Source: Kushneria phyllosphaerae (GTDB taxonomy: Bacteria > Pseudomonadota > Gammaproteobacteria > Pseudomonadales > Halomonadaceae). Taken from it: 64,000 bases of DNA. A program made the translations under genes and the position numbers. The stretch spans positions 310,001 to 374,000 of the forward strand of contig NZ_ONZI01000003.1 in NCBI RefSeq assembly GCF_900312995.1. The letters are read 5' to 3'. The number at the start of each line of letters is the position of its first letter. Positions within the stretch are counted from its first letter, which is position 1. Positions 43,355 through 51,271 of the stretch are shown one piece after another. The notes beneath the pieces were generated by a model that saw nothing but the letters and a program-made list of their open reading frames with translations, searched no databases and was not told where the DNA came from.

Positions 43355-44229
43355 GCAGTGATCCGTTCGCCCTGCTGCTTGCGCCGTTTGATTATCAGTT
43401 CATGACGCGCGGCATTCTGGTCGGCACACTGATCGGGGCGGTATGCGGCTGGCTGTCCTGCTATGTAGTGCTCAAGGGCTGGTCCCTTCTGGGAGACGCC
43501 CTGTCTCATGCCGTGGTGCCGGGTATTGCCATTGCCTATACGCTGGGTCTGCCGTTTGCCCCGGCAGCCTTTATCAGCGCCTTGATGGCCGTCGGCGGTA
43601 TCGGGCTGATAAAGGGGCAAAGCGCTCTGAAAAGTGATGCCGCCATTGGCGTGGTCTTCTCTGCCTTTCTGGCGCTGGGGCTGGTGCTGATCTCACTCAA
43701 TCCGGGAGGCGTACAGCTCACCACCATTCTTTTCGGCAACCTGCTGGGCATCGGCGACAGCGAGACCATTCAGCTGATCATCATTTCGCTGGTCTGTATC
43801 GTCGCACTGTCGCTGCGCTGGAAGGACCTGATGCTGTACTGCTTTGACGAAGGTCACGCCCGGGTCATGGGCCTGAATACCGTCTGGCTCAATGTGCTGT
43901 TGCTATCGATGCTCTCATTGATGACCGTTGGGGCGTTGCAGGCCGTGGGGGCACTGCTGGTGGTGGCGATGCTGATTACGCCCGGTGCCTGTGCCTGGCT
44001 GCTTACGGATCGTTTTGGTCACATGCTGTGGTTGGCACCGCTGATCGGTGCGGCTTGTGCCTTTACGGGCAGCTGGTCGAGCTATTTCATGGACAGCTCG
44101 GTGGGTGGCACCATCGTGCTGCTGCAAACGCTGTGCTTTCTGGTCATTCTGGTGCTGGCACCGCGTCACGGGCTTTTGGCTCAGCGACGACGTTCTGCGT
44201 CGGCAGGCGCTGACGAGGAGGCGTCATGA
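43351..44229 (+). CDS. sitC: SitC-type ABC permease
   Basis: 292 residues from ATG 43351, placed by GGAG at 43342-43345 and overlapping the sitB stop as ATGA. About eight membrane segments of the ABC-3 family; CYVVLKGWSLLGDALSHAVVPG is the strongly conserved loop, followed by VGALQAVGALLVVAMLITPGA. Forms the channel with SitD. Confidence 0.92.
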   Translation: MSSDPFALLLAPFDYQFMTRGILVGTLIGAVCGWLSCYVVLKGWSLLGDALSHAVVPGIAIAYTLGLPFAPAAFISALMAVGGIGLIKGQSALKSDAAIGVVFSAFLALGLVLISLNPGGVQLTTILFGNLLGIGDSETIQLIIISLVCIVALSLRWKDLMLYCFDEGHARVMGLNTVWLNVLLLSMLSLMTVGALQAVGALLVVAMLITPGACAWLLTDRFGHMLWLAPLIGAACAFTGSWSSYFMDSSVGGTIVLLQTLCFLVILVLAPRHGLLAQRRRSASAGADEEAS

Positions 44230-45119
44230 GTTCGCTGAGTGAAACGCTGGCGCTGTTTTTTTTGCCGCTGACGCTGGACTTCATGCGTCAGGCACTGTGG
44301 ATGGGCCTGTTGGTGGGCACCGTCTGCGCCGTGCTGTCGTGTCTGATCGTGCTGAAGGGCTGGTCGCTGGTCGGTGACGCCGCCTCGCATGCCGTGGTGC
44401 CTGGCATCGTGCTGGCCTGGCTGGCCGGGATTCCCATGGTGATCGGTGCACTTGGCAGTGCCCTGTGCTGCCTGCTGGGGGCCGGGATGATCGAGCGGCA
44501 CTGTCGTATTCGCCCCGATGCCGTGCTGGGCATTGCCTTTACCGGTTTTCTGGCGCTGGGCATGGTACTGGTGGCCATGGTGCCCTCTGATGTGCACTTC
44601 ATGCACATCCTGCTGGGGAATCTATTGGGAATCGAAGCTTCAACGCGCTATCAGCTCATCGTTACCGGCATTGTCGTGCTGAGCGTTGTGGCGCTGAAAT
44701 TCAGTGATCTTCGCCTCTACTGCTTTGATCCTCAGCACGCGCAGGTAGTGGGCCTTGATACTCAAAGACTGCAGCTTTTGCTGACGGTGTTGCTGACGCT
44801 GGCCACCGTCATGGCACTTCAGGCCGTGGGGGTTGTGCTGGTCGTTGCCATGCTGGTGACGCCCGGCTGCACGGCCTTTTTGCTGACGCGCCGACTGGCC
44901 GCGATGATGATGGTGGCCTCGGCAAGCACCTGGCTTTCCGTGTTTGCAGGCGTGATGGTGAGCTTTCACGTGGATGTCGAGACGGGCGGTGTGATCGTGC
45001 TCATTCAGGCCTTCCTGTTTTTGCTGGCCTTTCTGTTGGCGCCAGGTCGCGGGGTGGTTTTTCAGAAAAGGCGCCTTTGGCACGCCATTCGCGCTGACAG
45101 GGCGGCCGCTCGTGAGTAG
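44226..45119 (+). CDS. sitD: SitD-type ABC permease
   Basis: 297 residues, ABC-3 family and a paralog of SitC (CLIVLKGWSLVGDAASHAVVPG; MALQAVGVVLVVAMLVTPGC). It overlaps sitC by 4 bases as ATGA. The two permeases form a heterodimer in the Sit system. No terminator is evident after it. Confidence 0.92.
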   Translation: MSSLSETLALFFLPLTLDFMRQALWMGLLVGTVCAVLSCLIVLKGWSLVGDAASHAVVPGIVLAWLAGIPMVIGALGSALCCLLGAGMIERHCRIRPDAVLGIAFTGFLALGMVLVAMVPSDVHFMHILLGNLLGIEASTRYQLIVTGIVVLSVVALKFSDLRLYCFDPQHAQVVGLDTQRLQLLLTVLLTLATVMALQAVGVVLVVAMLVTPGCTAFLLTRRLAAMMMVASASTWLSVFAGVMVSFHVDVETGGVIVLIQAFLFLLAFLLAPGRGVVFQKRRLWHAIRADRAAARE

Positions 45120-45672
45120 AGACGGGCCTTCAGTCCACGGCACTGCCCATTGAGCGCGCAGGGCCATCGAATTGATGAACTCGTGGCGTTCCAGCAGAAC
45201 ATGCACCCTTGCGATATCGATGAGGATGAACCACTTTTATAAGGCTCATGAACAAAATCTGATTGTCTGAAAAGATGCAGTAATTGTTCAGCGATATGGC
45301 GTAAACAGCGTTTCTTTGGTCAGTATTTTTAATCCAGATTAACTTGTTTATAAAAGTTACAAAATTGCTGACAGTGCCTTTAAAAGGACTTTGACGCTAC
45401 TGTCAGTTCACGCTATATCTTGCTCATGGTTCCGGCTCGTCGTGATGTTCCGGCCCCATTTTTCTGATGGATTTATCAGGTAGCGGTGGTGCCGGATGCA
45501 CAGCCGACCATAAGCGATCGTTTGTCGACATGGAGTGTCGGTAAAGACGATATTTGTACAGCGTCCATCATGTGGTGCCGCCCAAAAGCGTCGGCGCCCT
45601 TCAGGGCTGTCAGCTGTACGCTTCATGGCTCGAGACATTTCGGCGTCAGCGCACTTCGCGAGGAGGTCGCGC
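45120..45672. other. Intergenic region and glgA leader
   Basis: About 550 bases. The AT-rich stretch 45236-45400 contrasts with the surroundings and suits a promoter region; see 45368-45419. 45420-45672 would be the glgA leader; it is overlapped on minus by a Cys/His-rich reading frame (45408-45674) of uncertain reality. Nothing else supported. Confidence 0.5.
45368..45419 (+). promoter_or_regulatory. Candidate sigma70 promoter and operator of the glgA-treS cluster
   Basis: TTGACG (45391-45396) and TATATC (45414-45419) are separated by 17 bases. An exact 8-bp inverted repeat (CTGACAGT at 45368-45375, ACTGTCAG at 45399-45406) brackets the -35 box, with an inner palindrome CCTTTAAAAGG at 45378-45388. 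A repressor binding the repeat would block the promoter. The predicted start is about 250 bases before glgA. Confidence 0.45.
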
Positions 45673-45674
45673 AT
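45408..45674 (-). CDS. Possible small Cys/His-rich protein antisense to the glgA leader
   Basis: 88 codons. The core RCTNIVFTDTPCRQTIAYGR then LCIRHHRYLINP has C-x9-C-x9-C-x2-HH, as in a small zinc-binding unit. There is no clear Shine-Dalgarno at ATG 45674 nor at inner ATGs, codon use is ambiguous, and the frame lies wholly in a leader region. I do not recognise it and list it only as possible. Confidence 0.25.
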   Translation of the reverse strand: MRDLLAKCADAEMSRAMKRTADSPEGRRRFWAAPHDGRCTNIVFTDTPCRQTIAYGRLCIRHHRYLINPSEKWGRNITTSRNHEQDIA

Positions 45675-47274
45675 GTCTCATTCAGCCGTCGATGCCACTT
45701 TGGCACACGCCACTCACGCTACAACCACCGCAAAATCCATTACATCGATATCTGATGCCCTCGCAAGACACAGTAGCGTTTCTGCCGGTCAGAGTGAGCC
45801 AGCTGATCCTGTTTTATTTGTGACCTCGGAGCTTGCCGATTTCGTCAAGGTTGGCGGACTTGGTGACGTTTCAGCAGCCCTGCCGCGCGCGCTGCTCAAT
45901 CATTACGATATGCGCGTTTTGATGCCTGCCTATCGCGAAGTCCTTGAAAGCATCTGGCCGGTTCATGTCATTGGGCAATTGCCCGGTCTTGCCGATATTC
46001 CTGCCTGTGATCTGGGGCGTATCGAGCTGCCGGAAGGTCTGACCGTCTACGTACTGATCTGCCCGGAGCTCTATGATCGCCCCGGCAGTCCCTATCTTGA
46101 TGAAAGCGGCCAGGAATGGGAGGACAACGCTATCCGATTTGCGCGACTGTCGCTGGCCGCTGCCCAGATGGCAATGGGCACTGTGGGGGCGCGTTTTGAA
46201 GATCAGGGCTGGCACCCTGACCTTTTGCATCTGCATGACTGGCAGACCGGACTGGCCGCCGGGTATCTGCGCTGGAGTGGTGATGAGACGCCGTGCGTCT
46301 ATACCATTCATAACCTGGCCTATCAGGGGCTTTATGGTCCCGAGTATCTAAGCAGGCTGGGCATTCCCGAGAGCGCCTTCACCCCGCAGGGACTCGAGTT
46401 TTACAACCTGCTGTCTTTCATGAAGGCCGGCATCATCTACAGCAACCACATCACCACGGTCAGCGAGACCTATGCCCGGGAGATCACCACGCCTGCCTTT
46501 GGTTGCGGGCTGGAAGGTCTGTTGTCGGACTGTGCCCGGGACAAACGCCTCAGCGGTATCGCCAACGGTATTGATGACAGCTGGGATCCGCAGACGGATG
46601 CCTATCTGGCCTGCGCCTTTGCCACTAATGACTGGGCCGGCAAGCGTGCCAATACCGATCATGTCCGGCGCATGTTCCGCTTGGCCGTCAGTCACGGCCC
46701 GCTGTTTGCGGTAGTGTCGCGGCTTGTGCATCAAAAGGGACTGGATCTGACCATTGCTGCGGCTGAATCGATCGTGCGCGCCGGTGGTCAGCTGGTCGTC
46801 ATCGGTTGCGGTGAGCCGGCCATCGAAAATGCCCTGCGCAATCTCGAAGCGCGCTTTCCAGGTGCCATCGGCGTGCATATCGGTTTCAGCGAGCGTGAGG
46901 CGCGCTGCATCTTTGCCGGCAGCGATTTTCTTCTGATGCCGTCGCGCTTTGAGCCCTGTGGTCTGTCGCAGATGTATGCCCAGCGCTTTGGTTCGCTGCC
47001 GATTGCCCATCGCACCGGCGGGCTTGCCGATACGATCGAGGACGGTGTCACCGGATTTCTGTTTGATGACCTTTCTCAGCAGGACTTCCAGAAAGCCATT
47101 GATCGCGCCTTTCGCATCTTCGGCTGTACCGAGCTTTTTTATGCCATGCGTCGTGCGGCCATGGCTATCCACTATCAGTGGCGACTTTCCGTCACGCCCT
47201 ATCGCCGCCTCTATCATCAGCTGATGGTCCCTGCAGGGGTAACGGCCCATTCGTTAAGACATGTGAGCATATAA
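45673..47274 (+). CDS. glgA: Glycogen synthase (GT5, GlgA type)
   Basis: 533 residues from ATG 45673, with GAGGAGG at ideal distance. A 44-residue Ser/Thr/Ala-rich extension precedes the GT-B fold (PVLFVTSELADFVKVGGLGD, the KxGGL nucleotide-sugar motif). The C-terminal domain shows VSRLVHQKGLDL and LLMPSRFEPCGLSQMYAQRF with GGLADTI. It adds glucosyl from ADP-glucose to glucan; in organisms with GlgE, some GlgA/GlgM enzymes make maltose-1-phosphate instead. glgC is not in the window. The stop shares one base with the glgB start (TAATG). Confidence 0.93.
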   Translation: MSHSAVDATLAHATHATTTAKSITSISDALARHSSVSAGQSEPADPVLFVTSELADFVKVGGLGDVSAALPRALLNHYDMRVLMPAYREVLESIWPVHVIGQLPGLADIPACDLGRIELPEGLTVYVLICPELYDRPGSPYLDESGQEWEDNAIRFARLSLAAAQMAMGTVGARFEDQGWHPDLLHLHDWQTGLAAGYLRWSGDETPCVYTIHNLAYQGLYGPEYLSRLGIPESAFTPQGLEFYNLLSFMKAGIIYSNHITTVSETYAREITTPAFGCGLEGLLSDCARDKRLSGIANGIDDSWDPQTDAYLACAFATNDWAGKRANTDHVRRMFRLAVSHGPLFAVVSRLVHQKGLDLTIAAAESIVRAGGQLVVIGCGEPAIENALRNLEARFPGAIGVHIGFSEREARCIFAGSDFLLMPSRFEPCGLSQMYAQRFGSLPIAHRTGGLADTIEDGVTGFLFDDLSQQDFQKAIDRAFRIFGCTELFYAMRRAAMAIHYQWRLSVTPYRRLYHQLMVPAGVTAHSLRHVSI

Positions 47275-49478
47275 TGGCGACAGCATTCCCCGGCGCTTGC
47301 CAAAGCGAGCGTGACGCCCTGCTGCGTCTTGCGCAGGCACGACACGACCAACCGTTTGCCTGGCTGGGCCCACATGAGCAGGGCGATCAAACGCTGGTTC
47401 GTCTGCTGTTGCCGGGTGCCGAAGCCGTAGAACTGATTGACGCTGCGCACCAGTTACTGGCCGTGGCCGAACCTCTGGAGGGTGGTCTTTATCAGGCGTA
47501 CCTGCCAGGGGGGACGCGCTATCGCCTGCGTATTACCTGGCCTGAAGGCGTTGTCCAGATTGCAGAAGATGCCTATCGGTTTGCGCCGCTGCCGGGAGAG
47601 CTGGATCTTCATCTGTTCTGTGAGGGTCGGCACCGTGAGCTCGCCCGTGTCTTCGGGGCCTGTCCGACGGCCATCGATGGGGTCGATGGGGTGCGATTTA
47701 CCCTGTGGGCGCCCAACGCTCAGCGAGTATCGGTCGTGGGCGATTTCAACGTCTGGGACGGGCGTCGGCATGCCATGCAGCGTCACGAGGGCAGCGGCGT
47801 CTGGGCGATCTTTGTGCCGCATCTCAGGGTGGGTGAGCGCTATCGCTTTGAGCTTGTCGACCGGGAAGGGCAGCTTCGACACAAGGTGGACCCGCTGGCG
47901 CGTCGCACCGAAGCCGCCGTACCGGATGTCTCGGTGGTAGCCGGCAATCGCCCCTTCAGCTGGCATGATCATGCCTGGCTCAGGCGCCGCGATGCCAGCA
48001 ATATTCGCACGGCACCGCTGTCCATCTATGAACTGCATGTCCTCTCCTGGCAGCACGACCAGGACGGCAACACGCTGGAGTGGGATGCGCTTGCATCCCG
48101 CCTGATCCCCTGGGTGGCCGACATGGGCTTCACCCATATTGAGCTGATGCCCATCAGCGAGCATCCCTTTGTCGGTTCATGGGGGTATCAGCCCATCGGC
48201 CTGTTTGCGCCCACATCACGCATGGGCTCGCCTGAAGCCTTTGCCCGTTTCGTCAACGCCTGTCATGGCGCTGGTATCGGCGTCATTCTGGACTGGGTGC
48301 CGGCGCATTTTCCGGCCGATGAGCATGGGCTGGCGCGATTTGACGGGACCTCGCTTTATGAACATCACGACCCGCGTGAAGGTTTTCATCCCGAGTGGAA
48401 CACGCTGATTTACAACGTGGGACGTAATGAAGTCAGAGGCTTTCTGATTGCCAGTGCGCTGGAATGGCTCGAGCACTTTCATATCGATGGGCTGCGGGTG
48501 GATGCGGTGGCCTCGATGCTCTATCGGGATTACAGCCGCAGCGATGATGACTGGCTGCCCAACATCTATGGCGGCCGCGAGAATCTGGAAGTCGTCGAGT
48601 TTTTGCGCGAGCTCAATGCCACGGTGGCCGAGCGCTGCCCCGGGGTCATGATGATCGCCGAGGAGTCTACCGCCTGGCCGGGCGTGACGGCACCGATCGC
48701 TACCGGTGGGCTCGGCTTTACCTTCAAGTGGAACATGGGCTGGATGCACGACACGCTGTCCTACATGTCCCGCGATCCGCTCTACCGCGCCTGGCACCAT
48801 GGTGATCTGACCTTTGGGCTGCAGTACGCCTTCTCCGAGCATTTCGTGTTGCCGCTTTCACATGACGAAGTCGTGCATGGCAAGGGCTCCCTGCTGTCCA
48901 GAATGCCGGGTGACGAAGCGCAAAAGCTGGCCGGACTGCGCGCCTATCTGGCCTTCATGTGGGCCCATCCCGGCAAGAAGCTTTTGTTCATGGGCACCGA
49001 ACTTGGCCAGTGGCGCGAGTGGGATCATGACCGCGAGCTGGACTGGGAACGTCTGGATGAGGCAGGCCCGCGCGGGTTGTCTCGCGCCATTGCCGATCTC
49101 AACCGGATCTATGTCGAGGATCCGGCGATGCACGTCTGCGACGCAGAGTCGGCCGGTTTTTCCTGGGTGGTCGGCGATGACAGCGCCAATAGCGTGGTGG
49201 CCTTTTTACGCCATGCCGAACCCGGCAAGGCACCGCTGCTGGTGGTCTGCAACCTGACACCGGTAACGCACCATCACTATCGCATTGGTGTGCCGGTCAT
49301 GAGTGTCTGGCGCGAGATATTTAATAGCGACAGTGTCTTCTACGCTGGAAGTAACCAGGGCAACGGTAGTGCCTTGCACGCCCATCCCGAACCCAGCCAT
49401 GGCCATCCTGCGTCACTGCTTTTGACGCTTCCACCATTGAGTACGCTTTACCTGCGTCAGGGAGACTGGCCAACATGA
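47274..49478 (+). CDS. glgB: 1,4-alpha-glucan branching enzyme (GH13)
   Basis: 734 residues. An N-terminal CBM48 pair includes VRFTLWAPNAQRVSVVGDFN, followed by the GH13 barrel: nucleophile Asp in IDGLRVDAVASMLYRDY, acid Glu in MMIAEESTAWPG and Asp in LPLSHDEVVHGKGSL. It makes alpha-1,6 branches in the glucan formed by GlgA or GlgE. The start overlaps glgA by one base and the stop overlaps treZ, so the genes are translationally coupled. Confidence 0.95.
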   Translation: MATAFPGACQSERDALLRLAQARHDQPFAWLGPHEQGDQTLVRLLLPGAEAVELIDAAHQLLAVAEPLEGGLYQAYLPGGTRYRLRITWPEGVVQIAEDAYRFAPLPGELDLHLFCEGRHRELARVFGACPTAIDGVDGVRFTLWAPNAQRVSVVGDFNVWDGRRHAMQRHEGSGVWAIFVPHLRVGERYRFELVDREGQLRHKVDPLARRTEAAVPDVSVVAGNRPFSWHDHAWLRRRDASNIRTAPLSIYELHVLSWQHDQDGNTLEWDALASRLIPWVADMGFTHIELMPISEHPFVGSWGYQPIGLFAPTSRMGSPEAFARFVNACHGAGIGVILDWVPAHFPADEHGLARFDGTSLYEHHDPREGFHPEWNTLIYNVGRNEVRGFLIASALEWLEHFHIDGLRVDAVASMLYRDYSRSDDDWLPNIYGGRENLEVVEFLRELNATVAERCPGVMMIAEESTAWPGVTAPIATGGLGFTFKWNMGWMHDTLSYMSRDPLYRAWHHGDLTFGLQYAFSEHFVLPLSHDEVVHGKGSLLSRMPGDEAQKLAGLRAYLAFMWAHPGKKLLFMGTELGQWREWDHDRELDWERLDEAGPRGLSRAIADLNRIYVEDPAMHVCDAESAGFSWVVGDDSANSVVAFLRHAEPGKAPLLVVCNLTPVTHHHYRIGVPVMSVWREIFNSDSVFYAGSNQGNGSALHAHPEPSHGHPASLLLTLPPLSTLYLRQGDWPT

Positions 49479-51271
49479 GTGCTGCCGTATCCAAATCCAG
49501 CGGTGATCGTTTTTCCAGTCTCAGCCATTACGGCGCGACCCTGCTGGACGATCACCGCACCCGATTTACCCTCTGGGCACCCGGTGCCGAGACGGTCACG
49601 CTGGAACTGTCACGCGCGCCTGACGACGAACCGGAAGTCCTTCTCATGGAGAAGGGGCGTGACGGCGACTTCACACTCGAGGTCGAGTGCCCGCCGGGCG
49701 CGCATTACCGTTATCGCCTCAGCGATGATCTGGCCGTGCCCGACCCGGCGGCACGTGCCCAGCACGAGGACATCACCGGACCCAGTGTGGTCATTGACCC
49801 ACAAGGCCATGCCTGGAAAAACAGCCACTGGCAGGGCCGGCCCTGGCACGAAACCGTCATTCTGGAAATTCACGTCGGGGTACTGGGTGGGTTTGATGCC
49901 ATCCGCGAGCGTTTGCAGGACTGGGCGTCGATGGGCATTACTGCCATCGAACTGATGCCCGTCAATGAATTTCCCGGCGCGCGCAACTGGGGCTATGACG
50001 GTGTGCTGCCCTACGCCGTTGAAGCCGCCTACGGCACGCCGGATCAGCTCAAGGCCATGATTGATCAGGCTCATGGACTGGGGCTGATGGTGTTTCTGGA
50101 TGTGGTGTACAACCACTTCGGCCCGGACGGCAACTATCTGCCGCACTACGCGGGCGATTTCTTTACCGGGGAGAGAACCCCCTGGGGCGACGCGATCGAT
50201 TTCAATCGAGCTCAGGTGAAGGACTTCTTCATCGACAATGCCCTGATGTGGGTCGAAGAGTATCGCTTTGACGGCCTGCGCTTTGATGCCGTGCATGCCA
50301 TCAACAATGACGCCTTTTTGCGAGAGATGAGCGAGCGTATCAAGCAACAGGTCAATGACACGCGTCATGTCCACCTGATGCTTGAAAACGAGCGCAACAG
50401 CGCTTCTCTGCTCGAAGACACCTATACCGCACAGTGGAACGATGACATCCACAACGTGTTGCATGCGCTGCTGACCGGTGAGCATGAAGGCTACTACGCC
50501 GACTACTGCGACCATGCCACCGACAAGCTCGCCAGCGCCCTGCACGGCGGCTTTATCTTCCAGGGGCAGAATGACCGTCGCGGCCATTCACGCGGCGAGC
50601 CCAGTGGCCACCTGCCGACCACGGCCTTTATCGCCTTTTTGCAGAACCACGATCAGGTGGGCAATCGGGCGATGGGCGAGCGCCTTATCTCGCTGGTCGA
50701 CCAGAAGCGTCTCGAAGCGGCCACGGCGCTTTTGCTGCTGTGCCCGATGATCCCGATGCTGTTCATGGGGGAAGAGCTTGGCGAGCGCAATCCGTTTCTC
50801 TTCTTTACCGATCACCGTGATGAGCTCGCCGACGCCGTACGCGAAGGTCGTCGCAGCGAGTTTGCCGATTTCTCTCACTTCAAGGATGAGAAAACGCGCG
50901 CGCAGATTCCTGATCCCAATGCGGTTTCCACCTTTGAGCAGTCGGTGCCGAGTGCCGGCACCGGGCAGGATGACGACGCTGCCTTCTGGCGCAGCCGCTA
51001 CATGACGCTGCTGGATATTCGCCACGCTGAAATCATGCCACGCCTGCAGGGCACAAGGCCCATGGGCGCCGTGCCGCTGGGTGAAGGCGCGGTACTGGCG
51101 CACTGGCGCATGGGGGATGGCACCGTACTGGGGATTGCCGTCAACCTGGGCACACAGCGCGTCAATATCGAGGCCCCGGAAGGGCAGCGACTCTATGAAC
51201 TCGGCGAATCAAGCGATGCCACGACGCTGGCACCCGGGGCGATTCGCGCCTGCCTGAGCAGTCATTTATGA
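49475..51271 (+). CDS. treZ: Malto-oligosyltrehalose trehalohydrolase
   Basis: 598 residues, starting in ATGA overlap with glgB. A CBM48-like N-terminus (TRFTLWAPGAETVTLELS) precedes a GH13 barrel with Asp in YRFDGLRFDAVHAI, Glu in VHLMLENERNSASL and Asp in FLQNHDQVGNRAMGERL. It releases free trehalose from the maltooligosyl-trehalose made by TreY. The TreY-TreZ route turns stored glucan into the osmoprotectant. Confidence 0.95.
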   Translation: MSAAVSKSSGDRFSSLSHYGATLLDDHRTRFTLWAPGAETVTLELSRAPDDEPEVLLMEKGRDGDFTLEVECPPGAHYRYRLSDDLAVPDPAARAQHEDITGPSVVIDPQGHAWKNSHWQGRPWHETVILEIHVGVLGGFDAIRERLQDWASMGITAIELMPVNEFPGARNWGYDGVLPYAVEAAYGTPDQLKAMIDQAHGLGLMVFLDVVYNHFGPDGNYLPHYAGDFFTGERTPWGDAIDFNRAQVKDFFIDNALMWVEEYRFDGLRFDAVHAINNDAFLREMSERIKQQVNDTRHVHLMLENERNSASLLEDTYTAQWNDDIHNVLHALLTGEHEGYYADYCDHATDKLASALHGGFIFQGQNDRRGHSRGEPSGHLPTTAFIAFLQNHDQVGNRAMGERLISLVDQKRLEAATALLLLCPMIPMLFMGEELGERNPFLFFTDHRDELADAVREGRRSEFADFSHFKDEKTRAQIPDPNAVSTFEQSVPSAGTGQDDDAAFWRSRYMTLLDIRHAEIMPRLQGTRPMGAVPLGEGAVLAHWRMGDGTVLGIAVNLGTQRVNIEAPEGQRLYELGESSDATTLAPGAIRACLSSHL

